From positions 178,482-242,481 of the forward strand of contig NZ_QMFA01000002.1 in assembly GCF_003285005.1 (NCBI RefSeq): a stretch of DNA of 64,000 nt, given 5' to 3'. This DNA comes from Paenibacillus sp. YN15 (GTDB lineage Bacteria; Bacillota; Bacilli; Paenibacillales; NBRC-103111). The position numbers and the translations under genes were made by a program. Under the pieces are notes generated by a model. That model saw only the letters and a list, made by a program, of their open reading frames with translations. It was not told where the DNA came from and ran no database searches. Positions 1-8,325 of this stretch are shown here, in pieces. Numbering within the stretch: the first letter of the stretch is position 1; every line of letters starts with the position of its first letter.

Positions 1-1971
1 GGCGGCATCTGGGGAGGCAAAGCCACCACCTACCACCATAATCTGCTGACCACCCATACCAGCCGGATGCCCAGAATCGGCAACGGCACTACGCCGGGCA
101 ATATTACCATGTCCAACAATGTCATCTACAACTGGGGCTTTAACAACACCTACGGCGGGTTAAACACGCTGCAATCCAATGTGGTGAACAATTACTACAA
201 GCCGGGGCCCTCCACACTCAGATCGGTCATGGAACGGATTATCAATCCCGGCGACGGGGAGTTTTATGTCAACGGCAACTACATGTACGGCAGCCCGGAG
301 GTGACGGCGGACAACAGCAAGGGCATTCAAGACCAGTCGCCCACTGCCATCCTGTCCGCAACGCCCTTCGAGAACGGCAGCTATCAGAACGTGGCCATTG
401 AGGATGCGCAAACGGCCTATCTGGAGGTGCTGAACAAGGCGGGGGCGGTCCTGCCCAGAAGAGACGCCGTGGATGCCCGGCTGGTGGAGGATGTCCGCAA
501 CGGCACCGGGAGAATCATTAACCGGGAATTCGAGGTAGGCGGTTACCCGGAGCTGAAATCGGCGGAGCCGCCGGCGGATTCGGATCATGACGGCATGCCG
601 GATGCCTGGGAGGATGCCAAGGGACTCGACAAGCATAATCCGGCAGACGGAAAAGCCATTACGGCAAGCGGCTACAGCAATTTGGAGCTGTACCTGAACA
701 GTCTGGCCGACATGTCTTTTGCGCCGGAGAATCCGGTGGTCAAGCTGACTACCCCTGCCTATAACGGACTTTTTGAGCAAGGCGGGTCCATGTACATTGA
801 AGCGGAGGCCGCTGATGCAGACGGCATTGCCAAGGTGCAATTTTTCCGGAATGACGAGCTTGTCGGAGAGGCTGCGGAAGCGCCCTACAGCTTGACGCTG
901 GATAATCTGAAGCCGGGGACGTTCTTTATCTCCGCCAAAGCGTATGACGGGAAGGGCAATGCCACCCAATCCACCTCCATGCCGGTGCATGTCAACGGGC
1001 CGGAGATAGGAGCCCCCTGGCAATCTGCGGATATCGGCAATACCCTTGTGAAGGGCAGCGGCAGCCTGGATGACTCCGGGACATTGACAGTGAAGGGCTC
1101 CGGCAAGATTACGGGTGTAGCGGACAGCTTCCACTACCTGTATCAGCCCATCAAGGGCAATGCCTCTCTCACGGCAAGGCTGGATTCCATCGCTTTATTG
1201 GACAATAACGCCATATCGGGTCTGATGATCCGGGAGAGTCTGGAGCCGGATGCCTCATTTGCCCTCATCAGCACCTCCATTATCAAGGCGGACAAGGATG
1301 AGAACGGCAATGGGGACAAGGACGATACCTTCTATGCCACCTTTTTCTCCTCCAGGGTCAAAAAGGGCGGCGATGCGCTGACCCTGGGCACAACTGACTA
1401 TCCCCAGGACCGGCTGCCGGCTCTGCCGGATAACACCCTGCCTCTGTGGCTGAAAATCGAAAGAGTGGACGATACCATCGCGGCCTATACCTCCTACGAC
1501 GGTACGGAATGGAGGGAGCTTGCCAGAAAGCCTTTTGCCATGGGAACAGACGCCTACATCGGATTTGCAGTGGATGCCACTCAGCCGCAAAATTCGGATG
1601 TGTATTATAATACGGCGACCTTTACCCATATCGAGCTGGCCAATTCCTTTACGGTAACCGGGCTGAAGCTGACAGACGCGCTGGGCAATGAGGTGGAGAG
1701 GCTCGCGCCGGGCTTGAATGCTGTGGCGGCAGTCACCGTGAAGAATCATACCGCGGCTTTGGAGGAAGCGGCTATCGCTATTCAGCTTTGCGATGCCAAT
1801 GATCAGGTGCTGGGCACCACCTATGTGCAGTCCAAGTTTACCCTTGGCCAGACCAAAACCGTCAAAGCGGGCTTCAGCACACCCTTGAATGTGGAGGGGC
1901 TTAAGGTAAAGGCCTTTGTGGTGAACAAGGTGGAACAGATGATGGTCATTTCCAATGAGGTGACCAGATAG
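1..1971 (+). CDS. Pectate lyase-like secreted protein, C-terminal part (5' end outside window)
   Basis: The reading frame is open from base 1, so the gene starts upstream; 656 codons are visible. The first visible residues (GGIWGG, then YHHN and SRMPR) match the parallel beta-helix core of family 1 pectate lyases, where an HHN...R.PR stretch carries the catalytic arginine. Around bases 570-650 there is a calcium-binding-like DSDHDGMPD segment as in thrombospondin type 3 repeats. It is followed by an Ig-like domain (about 735-1000, PVVKLTTPA to VHVNG) and a concanavalin/DUF1349-like beta domain (about 1020-1650), then a CARDB-like tail. The likely role is extracellular cleavage of polygalacturonan by beta-elimination. 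The next gene begins 10 bp downstream and encodes an S-layer-anchored protein, so the two are probably cotranscribed. Family assignment rests on motifs only. Confidence 0.8.
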   Translation, partial: GGIWGGKATTYHHNLLTTHTSRMPRIGNGTTPGNITMSNNVIYNWGFNNTYGGLNTLQSNVVNNYYKPGPSTLRSVMERIINPGDGEFYVNGNYMYGSPEVTADNSKGIQDQSPTAILSATPFENGSYQNVAIEDAQTAYLEVLNKAGAVLPRRDAVDARLVEDVRNGTGRIINREFEVGGYPELKSAEPPADSDHDGMPDAWEDAKGLDKHNPADGKAITASGYSNLELYLNSLADMSFAPENPVVKLTTPAYNGLFEQGGSMYIEAEAADADGIAKVQFFRNDELVGEAAEAPYSLTLDNLKPGTFFISAKAYDGKGNATQSTSMPVHVNGPEIGAPWQSADIGNTLVKGSGSLDDSGTLTVKGSGKITGVADSFHYLYQPIKGNASLTARLDSIALLDNNAISGLMIRESLEPDASFALISTSIIKADKDENGNGDKDDTFYATFFSSRVKKGGDALTLGTTDYPQDRLPALPDNTLPLWLKIERVDDTIAAYTSYDGTEWRELARKPFAMGTDAYIGFAVDATQPQNSDVYYNTATFTHIELANSFTVTGLKLTDALGNEVERLAPGLNAVAAVTVKNHTAALEEAAIAIQLCDANDQVLGTTYVQSKFTLGQTKTVKAGFSTPLNVEGLKVKAFVVNKVEQMMVISNEVTR

Positions 1972-1981
1972 GAGCGGGCGT

Positions 1982-3835
1982 ATGAAGAAAATGAATCGGG
2001 TAATCATGCGGACTTTTGCAGCAATGCTGGTTTGGGCAATGGTATTTGCCAGTGGAGGTATGCTGCAGGCGGCGGAAGCAGCCATGACCGTCAGCCAAAC
2101 CGTGGACCATAATTTGGCTGTATTTTCCGTAAAAGGCGCTCCGGGCGGGGGCACACCGGTATCCATTCTGGTTATGCAAAAGGGAACCAAGTCTATCGTG
2201 TATATGGATCAGACGGCTGCAGCGGGGGGAGAGGCGCGCTTCTCCACCTTGCTGCCCAAGGGCGAGTATACCGGATATGTAAGCGCCCCGGGTGCGGCCA
2301 AGGTTTTGCTTCAGGATTTCAGCATTGAGAAGGAAGAAAAGATTACCGGATTTAAAGCGTTGAAGGCTGTAGCCGTCGCAAAAGGCGCCCGGGCCGTTCT
2401 GCCAAGCTCCGTTATCGCGGTTTTTGACAGCGGGGCCAACCGGGAGGTTGGGGTCCAATGGCCGGACGCGCCGGGAACGGAAACCCCGGGTGAATTCACC
2501 CTCTCCGGTGTGGTGAACGGAACGGCGGAGAGGGTGGCGCTGAAGCTGATTGTCAGCGGAGAAACGCCGCAACCGACGCCGACGGACTCTTCGGGAGAGG
2601 ATGATTCCTCCTCCGGAGGAGCCGCGCCGACCCCGAAGCCAACACCATCGGCTTCGCCGGGGGCAGCGCCGGTTATTAAGGCCTCCGCCACTCTTGACGG
2701 CACAACTGCTAAAGTGGAAGTTGCAGCAGCCGTTATCAACAGCGCGTTTTCCGAGGCGGCGGCTGACAGCAAGGGGATCAAACGGGTAGAAATCATCATC
2801 GACGAGGTAACAGGGGCTAAGGCTTATGAGCCGGAGCTCCCGGCAAGCGCTTTGACCAACGGCAACTCCAACCAGGTGATCAAGGTGACTACCCCGGTGG
2901 GAAGCGTAGAGCTGCCCGGCAATCTGCTGCGGCCTGAACAGGCGGGAGGGAGCGGGTCACTCTCCATTTCGATGAGTGCTATCGGGGCATCCGGGCTTCG
3001 GGACCCGGCCTTGAAGGCAGCGGCAGGAGACAGACCGGTGCTGGAGCTGGGCTTGAAGGCTGACGGCAAGGCTGTAGCTTTGGACGGAAAGGGACCACAG
3101 GTCAAGGTTTCCTTCCCTTACAAGCTCAATTCCGGGGAACAGAGAAATCCGGAGCATCTTGTGGTCCAATATGTGGATGGGGCAGGGAATGTCCGGAAAA
3201 TTGCCAATACCAAATATGATGCGGGCGCTGGGGCGGTTACTTTTACCACAGCCCAATTCGGCCAATTCGCCCTGACCTACGAAGTGAAGAGCTTCACCGA
3301 TGGCGGCAATTATCCGTGGGCAGAACATGCGATTGGGGTATTGGCCTCCAAGGGCATTATTGAGGGTACCTCGGACACGCAATTTTCCCCTGCGGACAAT
3401 ATCTCAAGGGCGGATTTCCTGGTGCTTCTGGTGCGCACCTTGGGGTTAACGGCGGATTTCACCGGCAACTTCAGCGATACCAGCCCTTCCGACTATTATT
3501 ATGAGGCGCTGGGCGTTGCGAAAAAGCTGGGGATCAGCGAAGGGGCGGACGGCGACGCTTTCCATCCCCAAGCTCCCATCACCCGCCAGGATCTGATGGT
3601 GCTGAGCGCCAGAGCGCTTCAGCAGGCTCATCTTATCGGCAAGCAAAGTGGCGGCGCCGCGGAGCTTGCGGCATTCCATGACGCGGCGGATGTTGCCTCT
3701 TATGCGTCGGAGAGCATTGCGGCCATGGTGGAGGCCGGGATTGTCACCGGCAGAGGGGATACTCTTGCGCCCCTGGACAAGGCCACTCGCGCGGAAACGG
3801 CGGTAATCATGTACCGGATTTTCAACAAGCTGTAG
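1982..3835 (+). CDS. S-layer-homology domain surface protein
   Basis: This is a 617-residue exported protein. Residues 1-33 form a signal peptide (basic start, hydrophobic core, AEA cleavage region). The middle holds beta-rich domains and a Pro/Ser/Thr linker (about residues 195-230, TPTDSSGED then TPKPTPSASPG). Three SLH repeats close the protein: about 437-490 (SFTDGGNYPWAEHAI), 492-550 (GNFSDTSPSDYYYEAL) and 560-617 (AAFHDAADVASYASESI), each with the usual ITR/ISRAD-type tail. SLH triplets bind pyruvylated secondary cell-wall polymer, so the protein should sit on the cell surface. It starts 10 bp after the pectate lyase and may anchor or assist pectin degradation. No enzymatic motif was recognised. 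Confidence 0.9.
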   Translation: MKKMNRVIMRTFAAMLVWAMVFASGGMLQAAEAAMTVSQTVDHNLAVFSVKGAPGGGTPVSILVMQKGTKSIVYMDQTAAAGGEARFSTLLPKGEYTGYVSAPGAAKVLLQDFSIEKEEKITGFKALKAVAVAKGARAVLPSSVIAVFDSGANREVGVQWPDAPGTETPGEFTLSGVVNGTAERVALKLIVSGETPQPTPTDSSGEDDSSSGGAAPTPKPTPSASPGAAPVIKASATLDGTTAKVEVAAAVINSAFSEAAADSKGIKRVEIIIDEVTGAKAYEPELPASALTNGNSNQVIKVTTPVGSVELPGNLLRPEQAGGSGSLSISMSAIGASGLRDPALKAAAGDRPVLELGLKADGKAVALDGKGPQVKVSFPYKLNSGEQRNPEHLVVQYVDGAGNVRKIANTKYDAGAGAVTFTTAQFGQFALTYEVKSFTDGGNYPWAEHAIGVLASKGIIEGTSDTQFSPADNISRADFLVLLVRTLGLTADFTGNFSDTSPSDYYYEALGVAKKLGISEGADGDAFHPQAPITRQDLMVLSARALQQAHLIGKQSGGAAELAAFHDAADVASYASESIAAMVEAGIVTGRGDTLAPLDKATRAETAVIMYRIFNKL

Positions 3836-3855
3836 GAAGCTTCTTGTTATGAGCA

Positions 3856-3893
3856 AAGCACCGGCAGCGTTGGCTGTTGCCGGTGCTTTTTGG
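3856..3893 (+). terminator. Intrinsic terminator after the SLH gene
   Basis: A GC-rich stem (GCACCGGCA pairing with TGCCGGTGC) is followed by TTTT, 20 bp after the SLH stop codon. Confidence 0.85.
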
Positions 3894-3945
3894 CATGGGC
3901 GGCATGGGCGATGGGAGCTTATGAGTTGCGGGGGCCTTCCTTCAG

Positions 3946-4275
3946 CTAAGCGTCCAGGCAGCTCCGGCAAATGCAGGCTTTGCCGCGGCGGTCTGCAGGC
4001 ACCCGATCTCTCAAGCCCTGGGGAATCCGGGCGGTCATGCACCAGCAGCTGTACGGGTCTTCGCCCGCCGGGACGGCGCATCCGTTGGGCCCGCCGCAGA
4101 GGGGGCAGATGCCGCTGTCGTCATGGGAATGTGCGGGAGAGTCGGAGTGGGAGTCAGGGAGCGAGTGTGGGGGAGAGTGTGAGTCTGAATGCGGGTGCGG
4201 ATCTGAGCCTGAGTATGGGTGAGAGTCTGGGGCTGAATGTGAGTTCGAGTGTAAGTACGAGCGCGAGTGCGTCAA
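3946..4275 (-). CDS. Cysteine-rich CWC family protein with histidine-rich N-terminus
   Basis: This is a 109-residue minus-strand protein starting at TTG (4275-4273), preceded by an AAGGAGG ribosome binding site 7 nt away. The C-terminal half has the CWC pattern: CPLCGG then N.CAV, PYSCWCM, and RGKACICRSC, with paired cysteines typical of a small zinc-binding fold. The first 60 residues are low complexity (Ser, His, Asp, Pro) with 11 histidines. At DNA level this is a degenerate 6-bp repeat (about 4140-4270). The CWC family has no established function. The histidine head could bind zinc or nickel, which is inference. A perfect dyad (4325-4351) lies in its promoter region. Confidence 0.8.
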   Translation of the reverse strand: MTHSRSYLHSNSHSAPDSHPYSGSDPHPHSDSHSPPHSLPDSHSDSPAHSHDDSGICPLCGGPNGCAVPAGEDPYSCWCMTARIPQGLRDRVPADRRGKACICRSCLDA

Positions 4276-4324
4276 GGCAGGGCCTCCTTCAGGTTTGTGG
4301 CGGTGATGTGGCGGGTATAGCGGT

Positions 4325-4351
4325 CTTTATATGAAAGCTTATCATATAAAG
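4325..4351 (-). promoter_or_regulatory. 10-bp perfect dyad upstream of the CWC gene
   Basis: CTTTATATGA and TCATATAAAG form a perfect inverted repeat with a 7-bp spacer, about 50 bp upstream of the TTG start. Read on the minus strand it contains -10-like TATGAT/TATAAA sequences. It could be a repressor operator overlapping the promoter; the binding protein is unknown. Confidence 0.4.
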
Positions 4352-4366
4352 CACAGCAAAGTGCAG

Positions 4367-4802
4367 CCATAGCGGAAGAAGCTTTCCGTTATGGTTCTTC
4401 TGGTGGGCCGCGGAGGCTAATAACGGAAAGGGATTTCCGCTATGCTTCCGCATCCCCGAAAAAAACGGATGCCAAGCAGGAATAGCGGAAGATTGCTTCC
4501 GCTATTTCAGGCTGAAGCGGTCACTCCCGAAGGATAGCGGAAAAAGGCTTCCGCTATCTTCCGGGGGCTCGGCCATGGCGGCGGCATAGGGGCCCGCCAA
4601 TTGAAAATAGCGGAAGGTCAGTTTCCGCTAATTGAGCCGTGCCGCCGGTTTCACGGAAATAGCGGCCACCCATTGTCCGCTAACGCGCCGCGGCGAGCCC
4701 CAGCCGGAGAAGAAAAGGTGGAATAGCGGAAAAGAACCTTCCGTTATCCCGCCTTCCCCCCCCATATAGCCGGCAATAGCGGAAAATCTCCTTCCACTAT
4801 TG
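4367..4802. repeat. Array of eight AATAGCGGAA/TTCCGCTATT hairpins
   Basis: Eight palindromic elements of about 24-29 bp share the arms (A)ATAGCGGAA and TTCCGCTAT(T) around variable 4-11 bp loops. They lie at about 4367-4394, 4420-4443, 4481-4506, 4533-4558, 4604-4633, 4657-4682, 4722-4747 and 4774-4802. Spacers of about 22-45 bp are unrelated. The gene-free stretch 4276-4947 is mostly this array, plus an AT-rich lead-in to the next gene. No cas genes are present. Confidence 0.85.
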
Positions 4803-4947
4803 TCTTTCTATCCTTCTAGCGACCGTGGCCGCAATGTCGAATAAGCAGCAAATTTTGAATATAAAAAAAATCCCCCGTTGAAGTTTCAACCCTCCCATGG
4901 GATCATTTATTTGAACCTTTTCTAAACAAAAACATTGGAGGGTGTGT

Positions 4948-5526
4948 ATGGAAAAGTTATTTACCATAGACTGCGGAGAAATCTATCTTCAGGAGTTTAG
5001 GGTTGAAGATTCTGACGCGATTTATGAAATCACTTCGCAGCCTGAAGTCTACGAGTTTCTTCCCGACTGGAGAACAACAAAAGAAAAACGTTTATACTTT
5101 GTAACAAAGTATGAGATTCCCTCCAATAAAGGATTTTTAGCCTCATTACCTAATATTGAAGGGCTGAGCTCACTCTATAGCTTACTGAAGCTAGCGATTA
5201 TACATAAGGAAACCAACAGGATGATTGGTTTTGTAAGCACAGGCATCAAAGAGGAATTGCCTGAGCCAAACAGGGAAATTGCCTATGCCATATCGAAGGA
5301 TTATCGAAATAAAGGCTACACAACAAAGGCTGTTAGAGCACTGCTTCATTTTTTGTTCGACCAAACCAATCTAGAAGTTATAAACGCCATAGCTTTAACA
5401 CAGAACATTCGTTCAATTAAAGTTATTCAAAAAAGTGGATTTACACTTCTTGGTGATATCGAAATAGAAAATCAAAAGTATCATCATTTTACCCTTCATA
5501 AAAATGATTGGCAAAGCCATTCATAA
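4948..5526 (+). CDS. GNAT family N-acetyltransferase (RimJ/RimL-like)
   Basis: This 192-residue protein starts at ATG 4948, with GGAGGG five nt upstream; a GTG at 4942 overlaps that site and is less likely. The GNAT acetyl-CoA-binding region is visible as AYAISKDYRNKGYTTKAV (R/Q-x-x-G/A-x-G/A type loop) about residues 112-130, followed by NIRSIKVIQKSGF, the usual C-terminal core of RimJ-like enzymes. Substrate unknown: it could be a ribosomal protein N-terminus, an amino acid or a drug. The gene is clearly more AT-rich than the surrounding coding DNA, a possible sign of separate origin. Confidence 0.85.
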   Translation: MEKLFTIDCGEIYLQEFRVEDSDAIYEITSQPEVYEFLPDWRTTKEKRLYFVTKYEIPSNKGFLASLPNIEGLSSLYSLLKLAIIHKETNRMIGFVSTGIKEELPEPNREIAYAISKDYRNKGYTTKAVRALLHFLFDQTNLEVINAIALTQNIRSIKVIQKSGFTLLGDIEIENQKYHHFTLHKNDWQSHS

Positions 5527-5560
5527 GACATCCCCATTAATAAAAAAAGCATTCAAAATC

Positions 5561-5589
5561 TTGGCCAAATGGGATAAGATGTATATAAT
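5561..5589 (+). promoter_or_regulatory. SigA-type promoter for the 5.7-6.4 kb genes
   Basis: TTGGCC (5561-5566) and a perfect TATAAT (5584-5589) are separated by exactly 17 bp, about 95 bp upstream of the small membrane protein gene. Confidence 0.7.
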
Positions 5590-5598
5590 GTCATCAAC

Positions 5599-5646
5599 CC
5601 TGCGGGTAAGCAGGAATGTGAGAGAGACTATGATGCTCTCTCTTTT
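5599..5646 (+). terminator. Leader hairpins with terminator-like U-run
   Basis: Just after the predicted transcription start lie a small CCTGC/GCAGG hairpin and then GAGAGAG paired with CTCTCTC followed by TTTTT. This precedes the first start codon by about 40 bp and could act as an attenuator of the downstream genes. Confidence 0.5.
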
Positions 5647-5685
5647 TCATATGACGCGGCGGTAAAATGCCAGGGGGAACCGGAT

Positions 5686-5946
5686 ATGAACATATTGGGA
5701 ACAATCATAGCCATTATTCTGGTTGTTGTGTTTTCCATCGTGCTGGCACCGTTTGGAGGGATTGTACTGCTGGCGATAACCACGGTAATGGTTCTTAAGC
5801 TATATCAACAAAACAAACAAATGGCCGATGACCTCCAAAAGATTAAGGAAAAGCTGGGCATTGTGGAGAAGGATGATTTTAACCTGTCCAATGAGGAAAT
5901 CGAAGAAGAGCTTGAAAAGGAATGGCAAGAAAACAAGAACGAGTAG
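5686..5946 (+). CDS. Small membrane protein with charged cytoplasmic tail
   Basis: This 86-residue protein begins at ATG 5686, with GGGGGA 5-6 nt upstream. Residues 3-40 form one long or two short hydrophobic membrane segments (ILGTIIAIILVVVFSIVLAP, then GGIVLLAITTVMVLKLY). They are followed by a charged, probably coiled-coil tail ending in an acidic stretch (EEIEEELEKEWQENKNE). No family was recognised. The next gene (Nudix) starts 11 bp after its stop, so the two are probably cotranscribed from the 5561-5589 promoter. Confidence 0.7.
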   Translation: MNILGTIIAIILVVVFSIVLAPFGGIVLLAITTVMVLKLYQQNKQMADDLQKIKEKLGIVEKDDFNLSNEEIEEELEKEWQENKNE

Positions 5947-5957
5947 GAGTGTTTCCA

Positions 5958-6413
5958 TTGTCCAGCGTAAGGCTCACCAATATGTGCATGATTTATGATG
6001 AAAAGACCAATCAAGTCCTTGTCCAGGACCGGATCAAATCGTGGAAGGGGCTTGCCTTTCCCGGTGGGCATATTGAAGACGGTGAAAGCATTATCGATTC
6101 CACCATCCGTGAGGTCAGGGAAGAAACCGGACTGGTCATTTCCAATTTGGAGTTATGCGGGATTGTGTATTGGTTTCATGAGGAAACCAAGGATAAATTT
6201 ATGGTGTTCAGTTACCGGACGCAAACCTTCTCCGGGGAGCTGCTGCAAGAAACGGATGAAGGGAAGCTGTATTGGGTGAACAAAGAGGAATTACCCTTTC
6301 TTCCGCTGGCGGAGGGGCTAAGAGAAAGATTGCCGATGTTCTTCGATAAAGCATACTCCGAGGGTTTTGGAATTTGGAGCAGCACGGGGAAGAAAGAAGT
6401 AAAATGGCAGTGA
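5958..6413 (+). CDS. Nudix hydrolase (MutT / 8-oxo-dGTP diphosphatase-like)
   Basis: I place the start at TTG 5958 (151 residues), because AGGAG lies eight nt upstream. An in-frame ATG at 5922 lies inside the previous gene with no ribosome binding site. The Nudix box is complete (GHIEDGE, seven residues, REVREETGL), giving the metal-binding glutamates. Family members hydrolyse nucleoside diphosphates linked to X; the N-terminal SSVRLTNMCMI and the size fit 8-oxo-dGTP diphosphatases that clean the nucleotide pool. Exact substrate is inference. The tail after about residue 130 is not conserved in recognisable form. Confidence 0.85.
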   Translation: MSSVRLTNMCMIYDEKTNQVLVQDRIKSWKGLAFPGGHIEDGESIIDSTIREVREETGLVISNLELCGIVYWFHEETKDKFMVFSYRTQTFSGELLQETDEGKLYWVNKEELPFLPLAEGLRERLPMFFDKAYSEGFGIWSSTGKKEVKWQ

Positions 6414-6468
6414 GGAAGTGATCTACCATAATTAATTTCATTCCTACATACTAAAGAGGGGTGCCAAG

Positions 6469-6957
6469 ATGAAGCAATTTCCCACACATATTGTGGCTGT
6501 TTATGGAATTGTGGAAAATGATCAGGGTGAAATCCTGCTGTTAAAGGGACGCCACCGTCAGGTTTGGATGTTTCCGGGAGGGCAAGTGGAGGTTGGCGAG
6601 AACTTGATGGATGCTTTAATCCGGGAAGCCAAGGAAGAAAGCAATATGGATATTGCGGTCAATCAACTGTTCAGTGTTGCGTCCAACACCTGCACGTATC
6701 AAGGGTACAACGGATATGGCACCGTTCCCAGCAAAGTGATGATGGGATTTACATGCCGTTATCTGGGCGGAACATTCCGTGAATCCGATGAAACAACCGA
6801 ATGTATGTGGGTTTCCAAGGATCGTGTATTGGAGCAGCTTACGGCGCCCGATTCCATAGCAAAATTCAAAGCATATTTGGATTTTACCGGTGGGGTTGAC
6901 TATATGGAGTACGTTACCAAACCGCAGTTTGAATTGAAGCTGCAGCGCCGGATTTAA
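6469..6957 (+). CDS. Nudix hydrolase with variant Nudix box
   Basis: This 162-residue protein has ATG 6469 about 8 nt after AGAGGGG. The Nudix box GQVEVGE...REAKEESNM keeps the catalytic REXXEE core, but the conserved glycine near its end is replaced by asparagine. The fold should still bind Mg2+ and cleave a nucleotide-type pyrophosphate; substrate unknown. It lies 55 bp after the first Nudix gene on the same strand. The two proteins are not close copies of each other, so this is not a recent tandem duplication. Confidence 0.85.
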   Translation: MKQFPTHIVAVYGIVENDQGEILLLKGRHRQVWMFPGGQVEVGENLMDALIREAKEESNMDIAVNQLFSVASNTCTYQGYNGYGTVPSKVMMGFTCRYLGGTFRESDETTECMWVSKDRVLEQLTAPDSIAKFKAYLDFTGGVDYMEYVTKPQFELKLQRRI

Positions 6958-7033
6958 GCCTGTCAATAGAGAGGTATGAATTAACAGTCTCGAACGTTCC
7001 GGGGTACACATTGCATATGTAAGGGGGATGGCT

Positions 7034-7369
7034 ATGGCGTTGGATGATTTTACGAAGAAGCGGCTCGGGAAAATTCTTGATGCGTATATTGAAGCCAAGA
7101 TTCCGGAGGAATTTAAGGAGGAATACAGAATTTTGTATACCTTCAGAGGCAACACCATCACCCTGTCCCAGGAAATTCCTTCCTATCAGCCGGGTCAAAG
7201 GGTGGAGCTGCCGATCTGCCAGTTCAGGCTGGAGGAAGGCAAATGGAAGATCTATTGGCAGGACAGCAGAAATAGATGGCACTTTGTAGAAAATATTGAG
7301 CCCATTGAGGATTTCAAAAAGCAATTGATGATGATTGAAAAGCCTGAACATGGCTACATGTGGCTATAA
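7034..7369 (+). CDS. DUF3024 domain protein
   Basis: This small protein starts at ATG 7034 (111 residues). AAGGGGG directly abuts an earlier ATG at 7028, so the second ATG has the better spacing. The sequence carries the DUF3024 pattern: LDDFTKKRL...ILDAYIE at the start, YTFRGNTITL in the middle, and ICQFRLEEGKWKIYWQDSRN then WHFVE near the end. The family is widespread in Bacillota and has no assigned function. The stop is 28 bp before the next gene's start. Confidence 0.8.
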   Translation: MALDDFTKKRLGKILDAYIEAKIPEEFKEEYRILYTFRGNTITLSQEIPSYQPGQRVELPICQFRLEEGKWKIYWQDSRNRWHFVENIEPIEDFKKQLMMIEKPEHGYMWL

Positions 7370-7397
7370 AACAAGGCCGCAAGAGGGGCGGAATGGA

Positions 7398-7835
7398 GTG
7401 AGGACGTTGATACGGGAAGCGGAAGGCAGAGATCAGGAGCAATTGAGCCGATTGTACCGGATGCTGGTGCCGAACAGCAAAAAAATGAATGTGCAAGCAG
7501 AGCAGATCGGGAAAATCCGGACCGATCCGATGAATTTTATCTTTGTTTATGAAGAACAAGGTGAGCTCCTGGGCAGCTTGACCCTGAACATTTGTATGCA
7601 GGCTTTGCATGGGGAGCAGCCATATGCCATTGTGGAGAACGTCATTGTTCATGAGGATCACCGCAGCAAAAACATCGGCCAGCAATTGTTTCGGCATGTG
7701 GAGGAATATTGCAATTCCATCCACTGCCATCGCATCATGCTGTTAAGCAAAGCTACCCGTATTAGAGCTCACCGTTTTTTTGAAAGAGAAGGGTATGACG
7801 GTCAAGTCAGCAAGGGTTTTAAAAAGTACCTTTAG
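7398..7835 (+). CDS. GNAT family N-acetyltransferase
   Basis: I choose GTG 7398 (145 residues, MRTLIREAEGRDQEQL), with GAGGGG nine nt upstream, over upstream in-frame codons inside the DUF3024 gene. The acetyl-CoA site is visible as VENVIVHEDHRSKNIGQQLF (V.P..R..GIG variant), followed by CHRIMLLSKATRIRAHRFFEREGY, which is the classic GNAT C-terminal motif. Substrate unknown. The gene converges on the minus-strand gene 20 bp downstream. Confidence 0.85.
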   Translation: MRTLIREAEGRDQEQLSRLYRMLVPNSKKMNVQAEQIGKIRTDPMNFIFVYEEQGELLGSLTLNICMQALHGEQPYAIVENVIVHEDHRSKNIGQQLFRHVEEYCNSIHCHRIMLLSKATRIRAHRFFEREGYDGQVSKGFKKYL

Positions 7836-7854
7836 CCACTGCGGCTATAGGTAA

Positions 7855-8325
7855 TTAGCGCAAAATGGAATAATACGCCGTCGATTCCTCATACAGGGCG
7901 GAGCGGTCCATGGCCAGGGAAGCCTGCGGAAAGGACGTGCTTCTCACAGCGGGAATCCGGTAGCTTTCAAGCCCCGCGGCTCCCGCGGCAATTTTTGCAT
8001 GATGGCTGCCGACCTCCAGCAGATCGTATAAAGCCGTTTGCAGCACGGTTTGCTGCTGGATCGGCCATTCTTTTCCCAACTGCTCCAATGCTTCGGCCAG
8101 CTCCTCCACAGAGCGGGAGCGGATAGCTTTCAGACAAGCGCCCCACTTGATTAAATTGATTTCCTTCCCGTTCACCGCAACCTCGCAGCCGCCATAGCCT
8201 GCTTTGTCCCCGTACGAAAGCTTGAGCATTACATACCAGCAGCCCGAACGGACCGGTTTATATAAAAACGAAGGCCGGGCGGGAAAAGCGAAAAGCTCCA
8301 TTCCTGTCAATTTGCCGTTATCCAA
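7855..8325 (-). CDS. Orphan protein resembling the N-terminal cap of enolase-superfamily enzymes
   Basis: This 156-residue minus-strand protein uses TTG at 8325, placed eight nt after GAGGAGG; a GTG at 8334 lies inside that site. The layout MELFAFP...VMLKLSYGDKAGYGGCEV...LQTALYDLLE resembles the capping domain of muconate cycloisomerase/mandelate racemase-type proteins (strand-rich start, then helices ending in A..DL). The catalytic barrel is absent, and the remaining 45 residues show no known motif. It may be a stand-alone descendant of a larger enzyme. Function unknown; the family call is weak. Confidence 0.5.
   Translation of the reverse strand: MDNGKLTGMELFAFPARPSFLYKPVRSGCWYVMLKLSYGDKAGYGGCEVAVNGKEINLIKWGACLKAIRSRSVEELAEALEQLGKEWPIQQQTVLQTALYDLLEVGSHHAKIAAGAAGLESYRIPAVRSTSFPQASLAMDRSALYEESTAYYSILR

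Noticed and set aside
160..1134. 324-residue minus-strand reading frame
   Set aside because: Antisense to the pectate lyase-like gene with no domain evidence.
4367..4802. CRISPR array
   Set aside because: The repeated units are themselves palindromes with variable loops, spacers vary in length and no cas gene is present.
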